Positions 21,963 to 33,300 of a DNA stretch of 64,000 nucleotides are shown one piece after another. Both the position numbers and the translations under genes were made by a program. Location of the stretch: positions 2,542,001 through 2,606,000 of the forward strand of contig CANXME010002192.1 of assembly GCA_948144175.1 (NCBI GenBank), in the 5' to 3' direction. Position 1 is the stretch's first letter. The number at the start of each line of letters is the position of its first letter. The DNA is from Closterium sp. NIES-65. Lineage: Eukaryota; Streptophyta; Zygnematophyceae; Desmidiales; Closteriaceae. A model generated the notes under the pieces. It made no database searches. It saw only the letters and a list, made by a program, of their open reading frames with translations, and was not told where the DNA came from.

Positions 21963-22758
21963 CACTGCTGCTGCCACTCCAACCACTGCCACTATCACTA
22001 CTGCCACTGCTGCTGTCACTGCTACCGCTGCTACTGTAGCTGTCCCCCATGCCACCATAACCACTGCTGCCGCCGCCGCCGCTGCTGGAGCTGCTCCTCA
22101 TATTGACGATTTCCGGGCCAGACTGAGTCGAATCCGAGAACCGTTGCTGCAGGATCGCATCCCCACCCCCTTCCCCCCTTCCGCCCCCTTCCCCCCTTCC
22201 GCCCAACCCCAACCGCTCTCCATCCGAGCGATCCTCTCCTCCCCGTGCCAACGTGCCAGCTGTCGCTCCTGGCGAGTCCACGTGGTGTAACCTGGGATTG
22301 CCACCTGCCCCCATTTCCCCTCCCCCAATCTCCCCAGCCGCTCCCATTCCGGCTGCCCCAAACCCCCCAGCTACAGCACCTCCTGATCGTTGATCTACCG
22401 AATTCCCCACTGTTGATCCTTCATAGTAGCCACCTCTACCACCGTACGCCCCTCCTCTCCCGTTATAGTCACGGCTCTGAAGCATTCTCCCGTCATCTGA
22501 ACCCCACGGTTCCGCCTCCCGTGACCCCCCTCTTCTTCTGTGACTGTTAAGGAACGACTCTTCTGACGGATATGACGACGTTCTGAGAAACGACCTGTGG
22601 TTCAGAATCCACACTAGAAACGCGGCGCCTCCTATCAACAGCAGCAGCCGCGTGGTGCTGCTTTCGCCAAACGCGCTGCTAAGTCCATCGCCCGCGATCC
22701 CCCCGCCGCTGGCTCGCTTCCGAATAGGAGCGCGTTTCTTGGCTACCTTCACCGCCAT
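17881..22758 (-). CDS. GT61-family (DUF563-like) glycosyltransferase-like type II membrane protein
   Basis: Five exons proposed: 22758-21448, 20740-20318, 19169-19082, 18910-18720, and about 18400-17881. Joins 1-2 and 2-3 are phase 0 with GT-AG borders. The N-terminus (MAVKVAKKRAPIRKR) is basic and followed by one hydrophobic anchor (LLLLIGGAAFLVWIL, residues ~36-50), then a Ser/Gly-rich stem, as in Golgi enzymes. The C-terminus RVVIYREGSISLPRRKDLLN ... VHDNILADIVFMPPGSAV resembles the GT61 core, where a VHGA-like motif and FMPPG are typical; here HG is replaced by HD. GT61 enzymes add xylose, arabinose or GlcNAc in the secretory pathway; the substrate here is unknown. Exon 4 contains an in-frame duplication. 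The gene is riddled with partial exon copies. The exon 4-5 junction is uncertain. Confidence 0.68.
18416..18585 (-). repeat. Partial duplication of the intron/exon 5 boundary in the GT61-like gene
   Basis: The segment with CAGGTCCCTTGAACCTGGAC (near 18411 and 18537) and the neighbouring GGGGGAGATGGAGCCTTC (near 18229 and 18484) occur twice in direct orientation, so parts of exon 5 and its upstream intron are duplicated. Confidence 0.65.
18720..18910 (-). repeat. Direct duplication with a 20-bp palindrome at the junction, in frame inside exon 4
   Basis: About 84 bp (18729-18812) is repeated at 18831-18915. The perfect palindrome GTTTTGAGTCGACTCAAAAC (18813-18832) lies at the junction. On the minus strand both copies read FGVTMVVELGGVKVSD, and the palindrome reads through in frame as CFESTQNR. 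Confidence 0.85.
19497..19826. repeat. 18-bp minisatellite in a GT61 intron (~18 copies)
   Basis: Unit CCCATCCACCACTCCCAG, head to tail, with small variants (GCACATCC in copies near 19700-19780). It creates long artefactual frames on both strands. It lies between exons 2 and 3. Confidence 0.9.
19890..20264 (-). repeat. Decoy copies of the 3' part of GT61 exon 2 with GTTTTGAGACGG palindrome arms
   Basis: The end of exon 2 (VHVVKSKDLFFAEKLVI plus donor) recurs at about 19895-19980 and 20050-20140. A 35-bp piece at 20111-20145 repeats at 20230-20264. Between these lie GTTTTGAGACGG at 20147-20158 and an inverted pair GTGTTTTGAGACGG (20178-20191) / CCGTCTCAAAACAC (20208-20221). A more diverged copy lies at 19416-19500. 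Confidence 0.75.
20790..21420 (-). repeat. Decoy copies of GT61 exon 2 start and exon 1 end
   Basis: The start of exon 2 with its acceptor (LVLRNVYINVVGQVFNSTH) recurs at about 20795-20860, 20930-20990 and 21040-21115. The end of exon 1 (CKGVDPTCIQKNDL) recurs at about 21180-21250 and 21340-21412. Each copy is cut partway through the exon. Confidence 0.75.
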
Positions 22759-24041
22759 GGCAGATTCCTAAAAATCTTTAAAATCCGTCTCAAGGAGATC
22801 AACTCGCAGGTTTCTTAGCCACCCTCACCGCCATGGCAGGCGGAGATGAGGAAGATCATGAATCAAGATTATTCTCTCATCGAAGGAGCGTCAAGAGGTG
22901 GCCAATCAGGAATCGAGCTACTTCGTAGGAGACTTAATCGATGATCCGCGGCAAATTAAACGCTGGACACTACCCGAGCTATCAGCTGATGACAGCTCCT
23001 TTGACTCAGAATCTTTTAGCATGAAGATTTCAGACTGCTGGGAATGTCGGAATTTCAGAATCGCTGACTCTCAGAGCCTAGAATCCGTGTCTAGAATCCA
23101 AATCCCTCTAAATCGTTTGGTAACGATTTCGCTCCCCTCCAAGAGGGAGGCATATGCGGCTGCTGCATGATTGAAATCGGTGCATCCTCGAAGAGTATGC
23201 AAGTGAAATAAACGCGGCGAGCTGATTCTTGGAGTGATTCGGGCTAACGAGCGTGTGCGGATTTCCGCAGGGCTTAAACGAACCCGGCGCTGCGATCCAT
23301 CGTGATCCCCCGAATCGCCCCAGCGTTTCAGTTCCCGGGGTGCTACAAGCTGGCGTAACCAGCCGGAGAAGGTATGGCAGATGGTTTCTAGAATACTAAG
23401 ATTCACGGCAACGGCTGAAGCAAATTACTATTTTGGCAGTCGGTATCTAGGGAGAGTCGCACGAGACGCGCACGTCGCTGCGCGCCGCAAATGGGCACGC
23501 GGCGCGAGTCCAACACTCCCAGTCAAAGAACCGTGACGCAATGCTGCTGATCACTTAGCGTGAGCCGAGAGTTGCAACGAACACGGGACTAACGCCGGTC
23601 GAGAAACGTCATCACATAAGTCGCGACGCGACAGACGAGGGGATATGGAACCTCAGGTAATGGGAACTCGAGAGCGCGGAAAGAATGGGTAAAGGAATGC
23701 CGTAGTTGCGGTGGCAGTATAATAGATGGGAATTGAAGTCTGCGCGACAAGTACAGGCACAAGTATTCTCTCGAGGTTCATTTGATCGGGTTGGGTTTGG
23801 GGAGGGAGGTGTGTTGTGTTGGTGTTCCCAAGAACACAGGTTGGGTGCACTTCTTCGCTTTAGCAGACCCGTTACAGCGTGTGGTCCCGACAGATTGTAG
23901 AGTGGGGGAAAGTTGTACCCGTTTGTCACTGAAGCCACGCTTCATCAAGTTTCAAGGCGTAAATGGTAATCATTAAGCATAATCGTTACTGCCAATTTAG
24001 CCAGATTTACTCACAGTGTTGATCGCATTCAAAACCACATC
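22759..24041. other. Intergenic region upstream of GT61-like and downstream of ARP5
   Basis: Holds a second copy of the GT61 start region (CACCGCCATGGCAG at 22827-22840, duplicate of 22749-22762). Otherwise no gene was recognised; short frames lack signatures. Confidence 0.5.
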
Positions 24042-27000
24042 TCAGAAGTACTCAAACTTATACCGTCGAAACGCATCCGGCCCACGCTCCTCATACTCCT
24101 TCCGACTCACAGCCTGCCGCAGCAATCTCCTCCCATCCCCAGCCATGGCTGCCGCTCCCCTCCACGCATCCCAGAACACATCCCGGGCTTCCACAATCTT
24201 TATCCCACTCCCCATTGGCAGCACCTGCCGATACTCCGCCTCCAACCTGCCCCTCATTCCGGGCAGCAGCGAACTTCCTCCGGTCAGGAAGAGAAAGCTC
24301 GGCGGAACGTTTTCCATGCCCGAAACAGCAGTGGCAACCGCAAAAGCACCACTAGCTGACTTGGTTCTAGAATACAACGGGACTAGTCTGCTCCTTAGCT
24401 CCTCGGCCGTTCTTCTCACAGCTGCACCCAAACTTTCGCCCAAGCCTGCCCGGTCCAGCCCAATCAGAGACGGCTCGAAAATAATTTCAGCTGCCCGGAC
24501 GCGCTCCACGCCGAGCCGGATCTGATAGTCTGCGTCGGTGGGCTGCCGAACCGAAGGTCCGGGAACGCTGGTAGCCGTGCCTGGAGCTGTGGTTGAAGCA
24601 GGCGCGGCATTGATGGAGACTAGGAAGGCTGGGTCCACCTCCTGAGAGAGACAGGGGGCCGTCGGGGGCGAATGGGGAATGGGGAATGGGGGACAAATAG
24701 GGGATGGGAATGACCGTTTCCCTGTAAAACTCGTAGTGGAAAAAGCATGGAACTAGGCCACATCACATGCACACTGCACCTACACCGTCACCCCAGTGAA
24801 TCCCCTATCTCGTGCCCACTTCCTTCACCATTCCTGCACATTGCCTCACCTGCACCCCCCCTCACCTGCACCCAACCTCACCTTCACCCCACCCTGAATT
24901 GCACCTGCTGACAGCCCTCACTCTCACCTGCAGCCTGGCTCTCAGCTTCTCCAGCTCTGCTGCCTCCCTCTCCGCCTCCTCCTCCTCTTCCTCCTCCACG
25001 CCCTTAGCGCTCATCCTCTTATACACCAGCCAGTCCTCGTCAAACATCCCAAAATCACCTGCAGCCTTTCACTCACCTGCACCCAACCCCCACCCTCACC
25101 TGCAGTCTGCTTCTCAGCTTCTCCAGCTCTGCTGCCTCCCTCTCCGCCTCCTCCTCCTCTTCCTCCTCCACACCCTTCGCGCTCATCCGCTTATACACCA
25201 GCCAGTCCTCGTCCCTCATCCCAAAATCATCCTCCTCCCCTGCTCCCCCTCCTCCTTTCCTCCCTCCTCCACCCCCTCCTCCACCCCCTCCCCCTCCTCC
25301 TCCCTTCCCTCCGCCCGCGCCTCTCCGCCCTTTCTTACTCTCAAAAGCAGCAGCAGTCAGAAGCTTCATCCTCTCCCTGTGCGCAGCAGTAATCCGCTCC
25401 GTTCTCCCACCAGCCACACTACCAGCAAGGCCCCCTCCCAGCCCCACGCCAGTGCCCCCTGCAAGGCCACCAGCAGGGCCCCCCAGGGGGGTGATGTCTA
25501 GCTTGGCGCCCTTCACAGCCTGGCCTGACGCGGCCGCTGCTGCCGCCGCTGCGAGAGAGAGCACAGACGAGACAGCGGAGCCTGAAACCCCTCCTCCTGA
25601 AACCCCTCCTCCTGCTCCTGCTGCACTCGCTGCCGTTGCTCCTGCTGCTCCTCCTGCTGCCCCTGTTGCCGCTCCCGCTGCCCCACCTCCTCCTACCGCT
25701 TCTCCCCCACTGGCACCTCCTTCCGATCCCATGCCCTTCCCACCAGACTCTTCCCCTCCCACTGAAGGCGACGCCGCAGCGGCACCAAGAACCACGCCCC
25801 CTGCTCCCAGCTTCCTCCGCTTCCTCTGCTCCAAGGCCGCCTGCACCTGTTGGAATCGCGCCTTCAACTCTGCTGCATATGCCTCTGGGTTCTCCCTGCA
25901 ATGGAAACGAGAAGCAAGAAGCAACAAGCAGACGGGAGCACACTGAGGGACCAAGCTGTTAACCATCCCTCCGCTACCTCTGCTCCAGTGGCGCCTGCAG
26001 CTGTCGGAACCGCGCCTGCAGCTCTGCTGCATATGCCTCTGGGTTCTCCCTGGAATGGAAACGAGAAGCAACAAGCAAGAAGCAGACGGGAGCACACTGA
26101 GGGACCAAGCCGTCAACCATCCCTCCGCTTCCTCTGCTCCAAGGCCGCCTGCAGCTGCTGACACCGCGCCCTCAGCTCCGCTGCATACGCCTCTAGCAGA
26201 AGCCAACGCAAGGAGGAGACACACAAGTGAAGTTGGTGAATAGGATCGGATCCCCCCAGCCCTGCTGCATGCAGCAATCTAATCTAATCTGCAACGCCTG
26301 CCCAAGCTTCTCACCAGTGCTCCATCTCCCTCTTTCCCACTTGGTTCATCCCCGGCCCTGTTTCACCTCCTCCCTCCTCCCCAGCGCAATCTTGAAGGGA
26401 GTTTTTGAGAATTCTCGAAAACTCCCTGTTTCCATCCTCCCTCCTCCCCAGCGCAATGTTCGAGGCGCCTCAGAAATAGGCCTGCAAAGCTTCTCACCAG
26501 TGCTCCCTCTCTCTCTTCCGCACTTGGCTCATCCCCGGCCCTGTTTCCATCCTCCCTCCTCCCCAGCGCAATATTTGAGGCACCTCAGAAATACGGCCTA
26601 AATCCTGCCCATCCGCTCGCCTCACCTTCTCTTCCGCTCCTCTTCATCCCTCTCAGCAGCCGCCTTAGCTCGCTTCTCCTCTGCTGCCTGTCGCATCCTC
26701 GCCTGCCCCAGCGCAATCCCTCGCATCGTCCGCTGCCGCCGCTTCTCCCTCAGCTGCCATGCAAAGCCGAATGCAGAAAAGGGTGAGAAAAAAGCTAATA
26801 GATATCCCAGAACGGAAAGACTAGAGGGTGGAGGGATGAGAAGGTATGGAGAGATGAATCGAGGATGCAGGAAAAGAGGGAGGGAGAACCCTACAGGACC
26901 ACGAAAAGTGAGGAGAAAGGAGGACCCTACAGGACCACGAAAAGAGAGGAGAAAGGAGGAGTGAGCAGCAAGATGAGAAACGGAAGGGCATTCGTTTTGC

Positions 27001-30000
27001 TCACCTCCTCGGCCTGCCCTCATTCCCCTCACCTCCTCTACTGTCAGTTCTGCATCCGGGACATCCAGCTGCACCTGTCGGTGGTACACCACTGACTCAT
27101 CCTGCTCTGTTGATTGAGCCAACTCACCACCTCTGCGCCCCAACTTCTCCTCCCACCTCGTCTGCTCTCAAACCCCTCCTCACACCTCCTCGGCTGTCAG
27201 TTCTGCATCCGGGATATCAAGCAGAGGGTACGGTACAGCACCAACTCATCCTGCTCCTATGAGTCGACTCTCACTGCACCACCTTACCTCCTTTGCTTGC
27301 CAGGTCACTCCTCTCTCACCTCCTCGACCGTCAGTTCTGTATCTAGGACATCAAGCAGACGGTACAGCACCGACTCATCCTGCTCCTCCTTTGAGTCGAT
27401 TCGAAGTTACTCACATCAGCTCTTTTTTCACCTCCCCTCTACCCTCACCTCCTCTCTCCTCTCACCTCCTCAGCCGTCAGATCTGCATCCGGGATATCAA
27501 GCAGAGGGTACAGCAGCGGCTCATCCTGCTCCTCCTTTGAGTCGATTCGAAGTTACTCACATCAGCTCTTTTTTCACCTCCCCTCTACCCTCACCTCCTC
27601 TCTCCTCTCACCTCCTCAGCCGTCAGATCTGCATCCGGGATATCAAGCAGCGGGTAAAGCACCGACTCATCCTGCTCCTCTGCTCCACCAGCCACTGACC
27701 CCGTCTCCCCCTCCTCCCCTTCACCCTCGCCCTCCTCGCCCTCCCCCTCGCCCTCCTCCCCCCTCAGTCTCCTGAGAGTGGCCATGCTCTTGGCAAGCTT
27801 GGCTCGAGCTTCTGACAGGGTGGCACAGCGCACACGGGAGAGCAACTGAAGGTGTGGGGAGAGAGAGGAGAGAGGGGGGAGGGAGGACGGAGGAAAGGGA
27901 GGAGGCAGACGGGAGAGAGGAGGCAGAGGGGAGAGAGGAGAGGGTAATGGGATGTTGGAGGCGGGGGGAAGGGAAGGAGAAGGGAGGGCGGAGGGTCGGT
28001 GGGGTGAGACAAAGCGAGGCTTCAGTCAGATGTAACTGGCAACTACTACTTTTGAGACGTCGCAAAACAGGAGCTTCTCCATACGTGACTGGCTGGTGCT
28101 CTCTCTTCATTGAGACGAATCTTGAGGCGCCTCAAAAGTCGCCTCAAAAGTCTTTTCCATACGTGACGAGCTAGTGCTTTTTATTGAGACGAAGAGCACG
28201 GAGAAGCTCCTCAATTGAGAATCATACGGCTGATCTCAAACACTCACCATGATCGCCTCTCTCCCTTCCGCCCCGTCCTCCACATCTTCGATCACCGCTC
28301 TCAACCCCTCCACCTCGCCCTCCACCTCCTCCAGCTCCGCCGCCCGCTTCGCCGCCCGCTTAGCAGCCGCCATGTCTCGCAGCCGCTGCCCCGCGCGCTC
28401 CTTGTTGGCCGCCCGCCTCGCCACCTCCTCCTCTGACGGGCCCTGTGGGGCCACGGGCGCCACCCACGGCAGCTGCCAGGAAACTACTGGGGGGTCTGGA
28501 GACTGTGTGGTGTGGGGGGTGGGGAGGAGGTGAGGGGGTGTGGAGGGAGGGAAGGGAGGGGAAGATGTGTGGGTTGTGGTGGTTTTTGAGTGGGCTCAAA
28601 GAGGGAGGGTGTGTAAGTGCACGGCAGCACGGGTATGCCATGCGCGCTCCTTGCTGCACGGCAGCACGGGTATGCCATGTCTCTTATCTCTTAGACGCTG
28701 CCCCGCGCGCTCCTTGCTGGCCGCCCGCCTCGCCACCTCCTCCTCTGACGGGCCCTGGGGGGGCACGGGCGCCACCCACGGAAGCTGCCAGGAAACTACC
28801 GGGGCGTTTGGGGACTGGGTGGAGGAGGGGTTGATGGGATGGAGGGAGGGTAAGGGAGGGAGTATAAAGGGCTTTAATGGCTGCTATTGCAGGTTCTGAA
28901 GGGTGTCTTCGTTTCCAGGCATGCTTGCTGTCGGAGCAAGCGTGCAATTGTGTGTGCATGGAACACGCAAAGATGGGCATGTGCATGGCGGGACAGGATG
29001 GATGTGACATGTGCATGACGGGACAGGATGGATGTGACATGTGCATGCATGCTGTCGTTACTGAAGAGTCATTAGAACGAACCTCCAGGGTCATTTGAGT
29101 GTCACTCAACGAATGACCGTCCCACCCTCCACAACCGTCCACAACCATGCACAACCATGCACAACCGTGCACAACCGTGCACAACCGTGCACAACTGTCT
29201 CACCTGGAATGCCTTCACTTCTTGCGAGTAGTCAATGGCTGCATACACACTCCTGCACTTCATCTACTTGCTCTCCCATCCCATGCATGAATGTCAGATA
29301 TTTAGGCGCCTTGACATTTACCTGATGGTCACTCACCTGGAATGCCTTCAATTCCTGCGAGTAATCAATGGCTGCATACACACTCATGCACTTCATCTCC
29401 TCTGCTCTCTCCCACGTTATTACAGATCTGTGGTGACATGTGTGATGTGGCATGACAGAGTGACGTGGCATGACAGAGTGACATGGCATGAGAGGTTGAT
29501 GTGGCATGACAGTGTGTTTGCATGCCTGTGAGAGAGTGCGTGCATGCATGTGTGTGTGTCCGTCCGTGTGCGTGCGCGCGTGTGTTTGTGTGCCTGTGCG
29601 ACTGTGTGTATGAGTTTGTGTGTGAATGAAACATTTTGCCATGAAAGCTGGGATCAGGTCATACAAGACCGTGTTTGAAACCGGCACACAATGCACTCCT
29701 GTGACCTGCCAACGATTGATGAAACACTGTGTGCGGTGCGACCACAAAGCGTTGCAAAAAGGTACAGAGTGGTGCACGGATTGACATGCCATGAGGATAT
29801 CACCTCAAGCAGAGGAAGAATGTAAAAAAAAAAAAGGAAAAACAATCGAAGGACAAATGAAGGGTGGGGTGAGGGAGAGGGGTGGGGTGGAGGTGGGGAC
29901 GGGGGAGGTGAGATAAGAAGGCAGTGAAGAGGGGACAGAGGTGCCTCGCCTGAGCTGTGGGGCACGTACGTGTGTTGAGGATAGAGCAGAGTGAGAAGGC

Positions 30001-32936
30001 GTTTCAGGTAGTCAGTGACGTGCCATCCGCCAACGGGAATGCGACACGTGGCGTCCAGCAGAGGCTGCCCTGCGATCATCTGCCTGCACATGGAGCCACA
30101 TGGTAATGCACGATTTGTTCTTGATGGCAGCAGAAAAAAACACGATATAGCAAGCAAGCAAGCAAGCATGCATGCATGCATGCATGCATGCAGGCAGGCA
30201 GAGCAAGTGGTCCAGCCAGGGTCACAAGCTGTGAATCTGAGTCACGAGCCTCTGTGAATCTGAGTCACGAGCCTCTGTGAATCTGAGTCACGAGCCTCTG
30301 TGAATCTGAGTCACGAGCCTCTGTGAATCTGAGTCACGAGCCTCTGTGAATCTGAGTCACGAGCCTCTGTGAATCTGAGTCACGAGCCTCTGTGAATCTG
30401 AGTCACGAGCCTCTGTGAATCTGAGTCACGAGCCTCTGTGAATCTGAGTCACGAGCCTCTGTGAATCTGAGTCACGAGCCTCTGTGAATCTGAGTCACGA
30501 GCCTCTGTGAATCTGAGTCACGAGCCTCTGTGAATCTGAGTCACGAGCCTCTGTGAATCTGAGTCACGAGCCTCTGTGAATCTGAGTCACGAGCCTCTGT
30601 GAATCTGAGTCACGAGCCTCTGTGAATCTGAGTCACGAGCCTCTGTGAATCTGAGTCACGAGCCTCTGTGAATCTGAGTCACGAGCCTCTGTGAATCTGA
30701 GTCACGAGCCTCTGTGAATCTGAGTCACGAGCCTCTGTGAATCTGAGTCACGAGCCTCTGTGAATCTGAGTCACGAGCCTCTGTGAATCTGAGTCACGAG
30801 CCTCTGTGAATCTGAGTCACGAGCCTCTGTGAATCTGAGTCACGAGCCTCTGTGAATCTGAGTCACGAGCCTCTGTGAATCTGAGTCACGAGCCTCTGTG
30901 AATCTGAGTCACGAGCCTCTGTGAATCTGAGTCACGAGCCTCTGTGAATCTGAGTCACGAGCCTCTGTGAATCTGAGTCACGAGCCTCTGTGAATCTGAG
31001 TCACGAGCCTCTGTGAATCTGAGTCACGAGCCTCTGTGAATCTGAGTCACGAGCCTCTGTGAATCTGAGTCACGAGCCTCTGTGAATCTGAGTCACGAGC
31101 CTCTGTGAATCTGAGTCACGAGCCTCTGTGAATCTGAGTCACGAGCCTCTGTGAATCTGAGTCACGAGCCTCTGTGAATCTGAGTCACGAGCCTCTGTGA
31201 ATCTGAGTCACGAGCCTCTGTGAGCTGATTCCTCAGTCCACCCAAAAATGACCACACGCCAGCCCAGCTGGGAAGTTGGCAACGAAGCAGAGGAGGGGTG
31301 AGGGAGCGAGCGAGATAGGGGAGGTGCAAGAGCAAGAGAGGGGGGTTGAGGGAGCAAAAGAGAGAGTGCAGGAGAGTGAGAAATACAGGGTGAGAGAGTG
31401 GAGAGAGGGCAGCAGGAGCACACGGGCATGACATGAGTGGTGGAGTGGCCGCAGTTGACCAGCAGACCGTCCGGCACAGAGTGGTGCTGTGCGGTGTTGA
31501 GGCGATAGCTGAACACCCCATCCACTCCGAATGCTGCAAGGGTGCAGGGCAGCCGATGCGGTGGAGAGGGGTGGGATGGGATGGCATGAGATGCGAGTGG
31601 AGCATTGGAGACGAGATGAGGGTATGAATGAGGCTCATTGGAGAAAAGGGTATGAGACCACTGGAGACGCTTTCAGTGAAACATGAGTGTGGAAGGATTG
31701 AGGACGGGAGGGGAGCGGAAGATTGGAGAGGAGTGGAGAGGAGTAAAAGTTGAGCAATGCAAGGCGAGGTTGAATGGTAAGCAAGGCAGGTGGGACATGG
31801 TGTGACAAGACATGACATGATATCCAAGTGACGCCCTGGCAAAGCACACAAGCTGACACACCTCTAGCAACAGACGGACACCAGAACACTCTCCAAACAC
31901 CCACGCACGAAACGCCCCATCTCACTCCCCACCCCTCCACACAACACCACACCACACCACACCACACCACACCACACCACACCACACCACACCACTCCAC
32001 ACCACTCCACGGCAGGGATGCTACAACTGTATGTATTGTCTTACCAAGGGCAGGCACGCCGTAGGTTTCAAACATGAGTTCTGCTGTCTTGCCACGCGTG
32101 TACAGGGGCGCACACGGAGCCTCGGTTAATAACACAGGGTGGTTTACCCTGCCACCGCCTTCCACCCCCAATCGATCAAAAGCGTAATCAAAGATCTGCG
32201 AAGTAAGGAGGAAAATCATGAAAAGAGGGGCGGGGGGGAAGGGGAGGGGAGGGGAGGGGAGGGGAGGGGAGGGGGAATGGACGCAGAAGTAAAGGGGGAG
32301 AGGGTGAGGGAGGTGATGCGTTTTGGGGCGACTCAAAGCACGTGAAGGAAGTTGTCTTTTGAGTCAACTCAAAAGGCGACTCAAAGCACGTGAAGGAATT
32401 TGTCTTTTGAGTCGACTCAAAAGGCGACTCAAAGCACGTGAAGGAATTTGTCTTTTGAGTCAACTCAAAAGGCGACTCAAAGCACGTGAAGGAATTTGTC
32501 TTTTGAGTCGACTCAAAAGGCGACTCAAAGCACGTGAAGGAATTTGTCTTTTGAGTCGACTCAAAAGGCGACTCAAAGCACGTGAAGGAATTTGTAAACG
32601 AAAGGGACGACCGCGGGATCGAGGACAAGAGTTGAGAGGAGAAGAAGGGGGTTGATCACAAACATATGGCAATCGCAGCGCTGTAGGAAGATAGATAGTG
32701 TTCCATCTATTGCAAGAGGGTTGGGTTGGGGTGCTTTTGAGAATTCTCAAAAACACCCTGCAGCAAGAGGGTTGGGGTTGGAGGGGACAGCATAGGTCGA
32801 GGGGGGAGGGCGAGGGTGGAGGGGGCGGAGGGGGGAGGGGAGGAAGAGCAGCAAGCGAGAGGCATACAAACGCATTCCATGAGCTCAAAGGGCGAGAGGG
32901 AGGAGAAGCTATAGATGACGTTAAACTCAAAAGGGC

Positions 32937-33029
<93 letters not shown>

Positions 33030-33216
33030 CCCCAATGAGCGAGGGGCAGCTGTATCAGTTGATAGAAGACCCCTCCGGCCATTAGGGCCGGGCGGGGAGG
33101 GGGGGGCTGGGGCTGGGGTATTGCGGGGTTAGCTGTTGTTTTGCTGTAGCCTTGCTGCGAGATTGCTGTAGCCTTACCATGCGTGTACCTTGCTGACATT
33201 AATACCAAGGACCGTT

Positions 33217-33300
<84 letters not shown>

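Noticed and set aside
22898-23170. 90-codon plus-strand frame upstream of the GT61-like gene
   Set aside because: No domain, no splice context and no supporting duplication; likely chance.
30231-31222. Regular 23-bp repeats resembling a CRISPR array
   Set aside because: Units are contiguous with no unique spacers, and the setting is a eukaryotic intron.
32941-33296. (AG)n tracts as telomere or satellite sequence
   Set aside because: Simple dinucleotide repeats; no telomeric heptamer.
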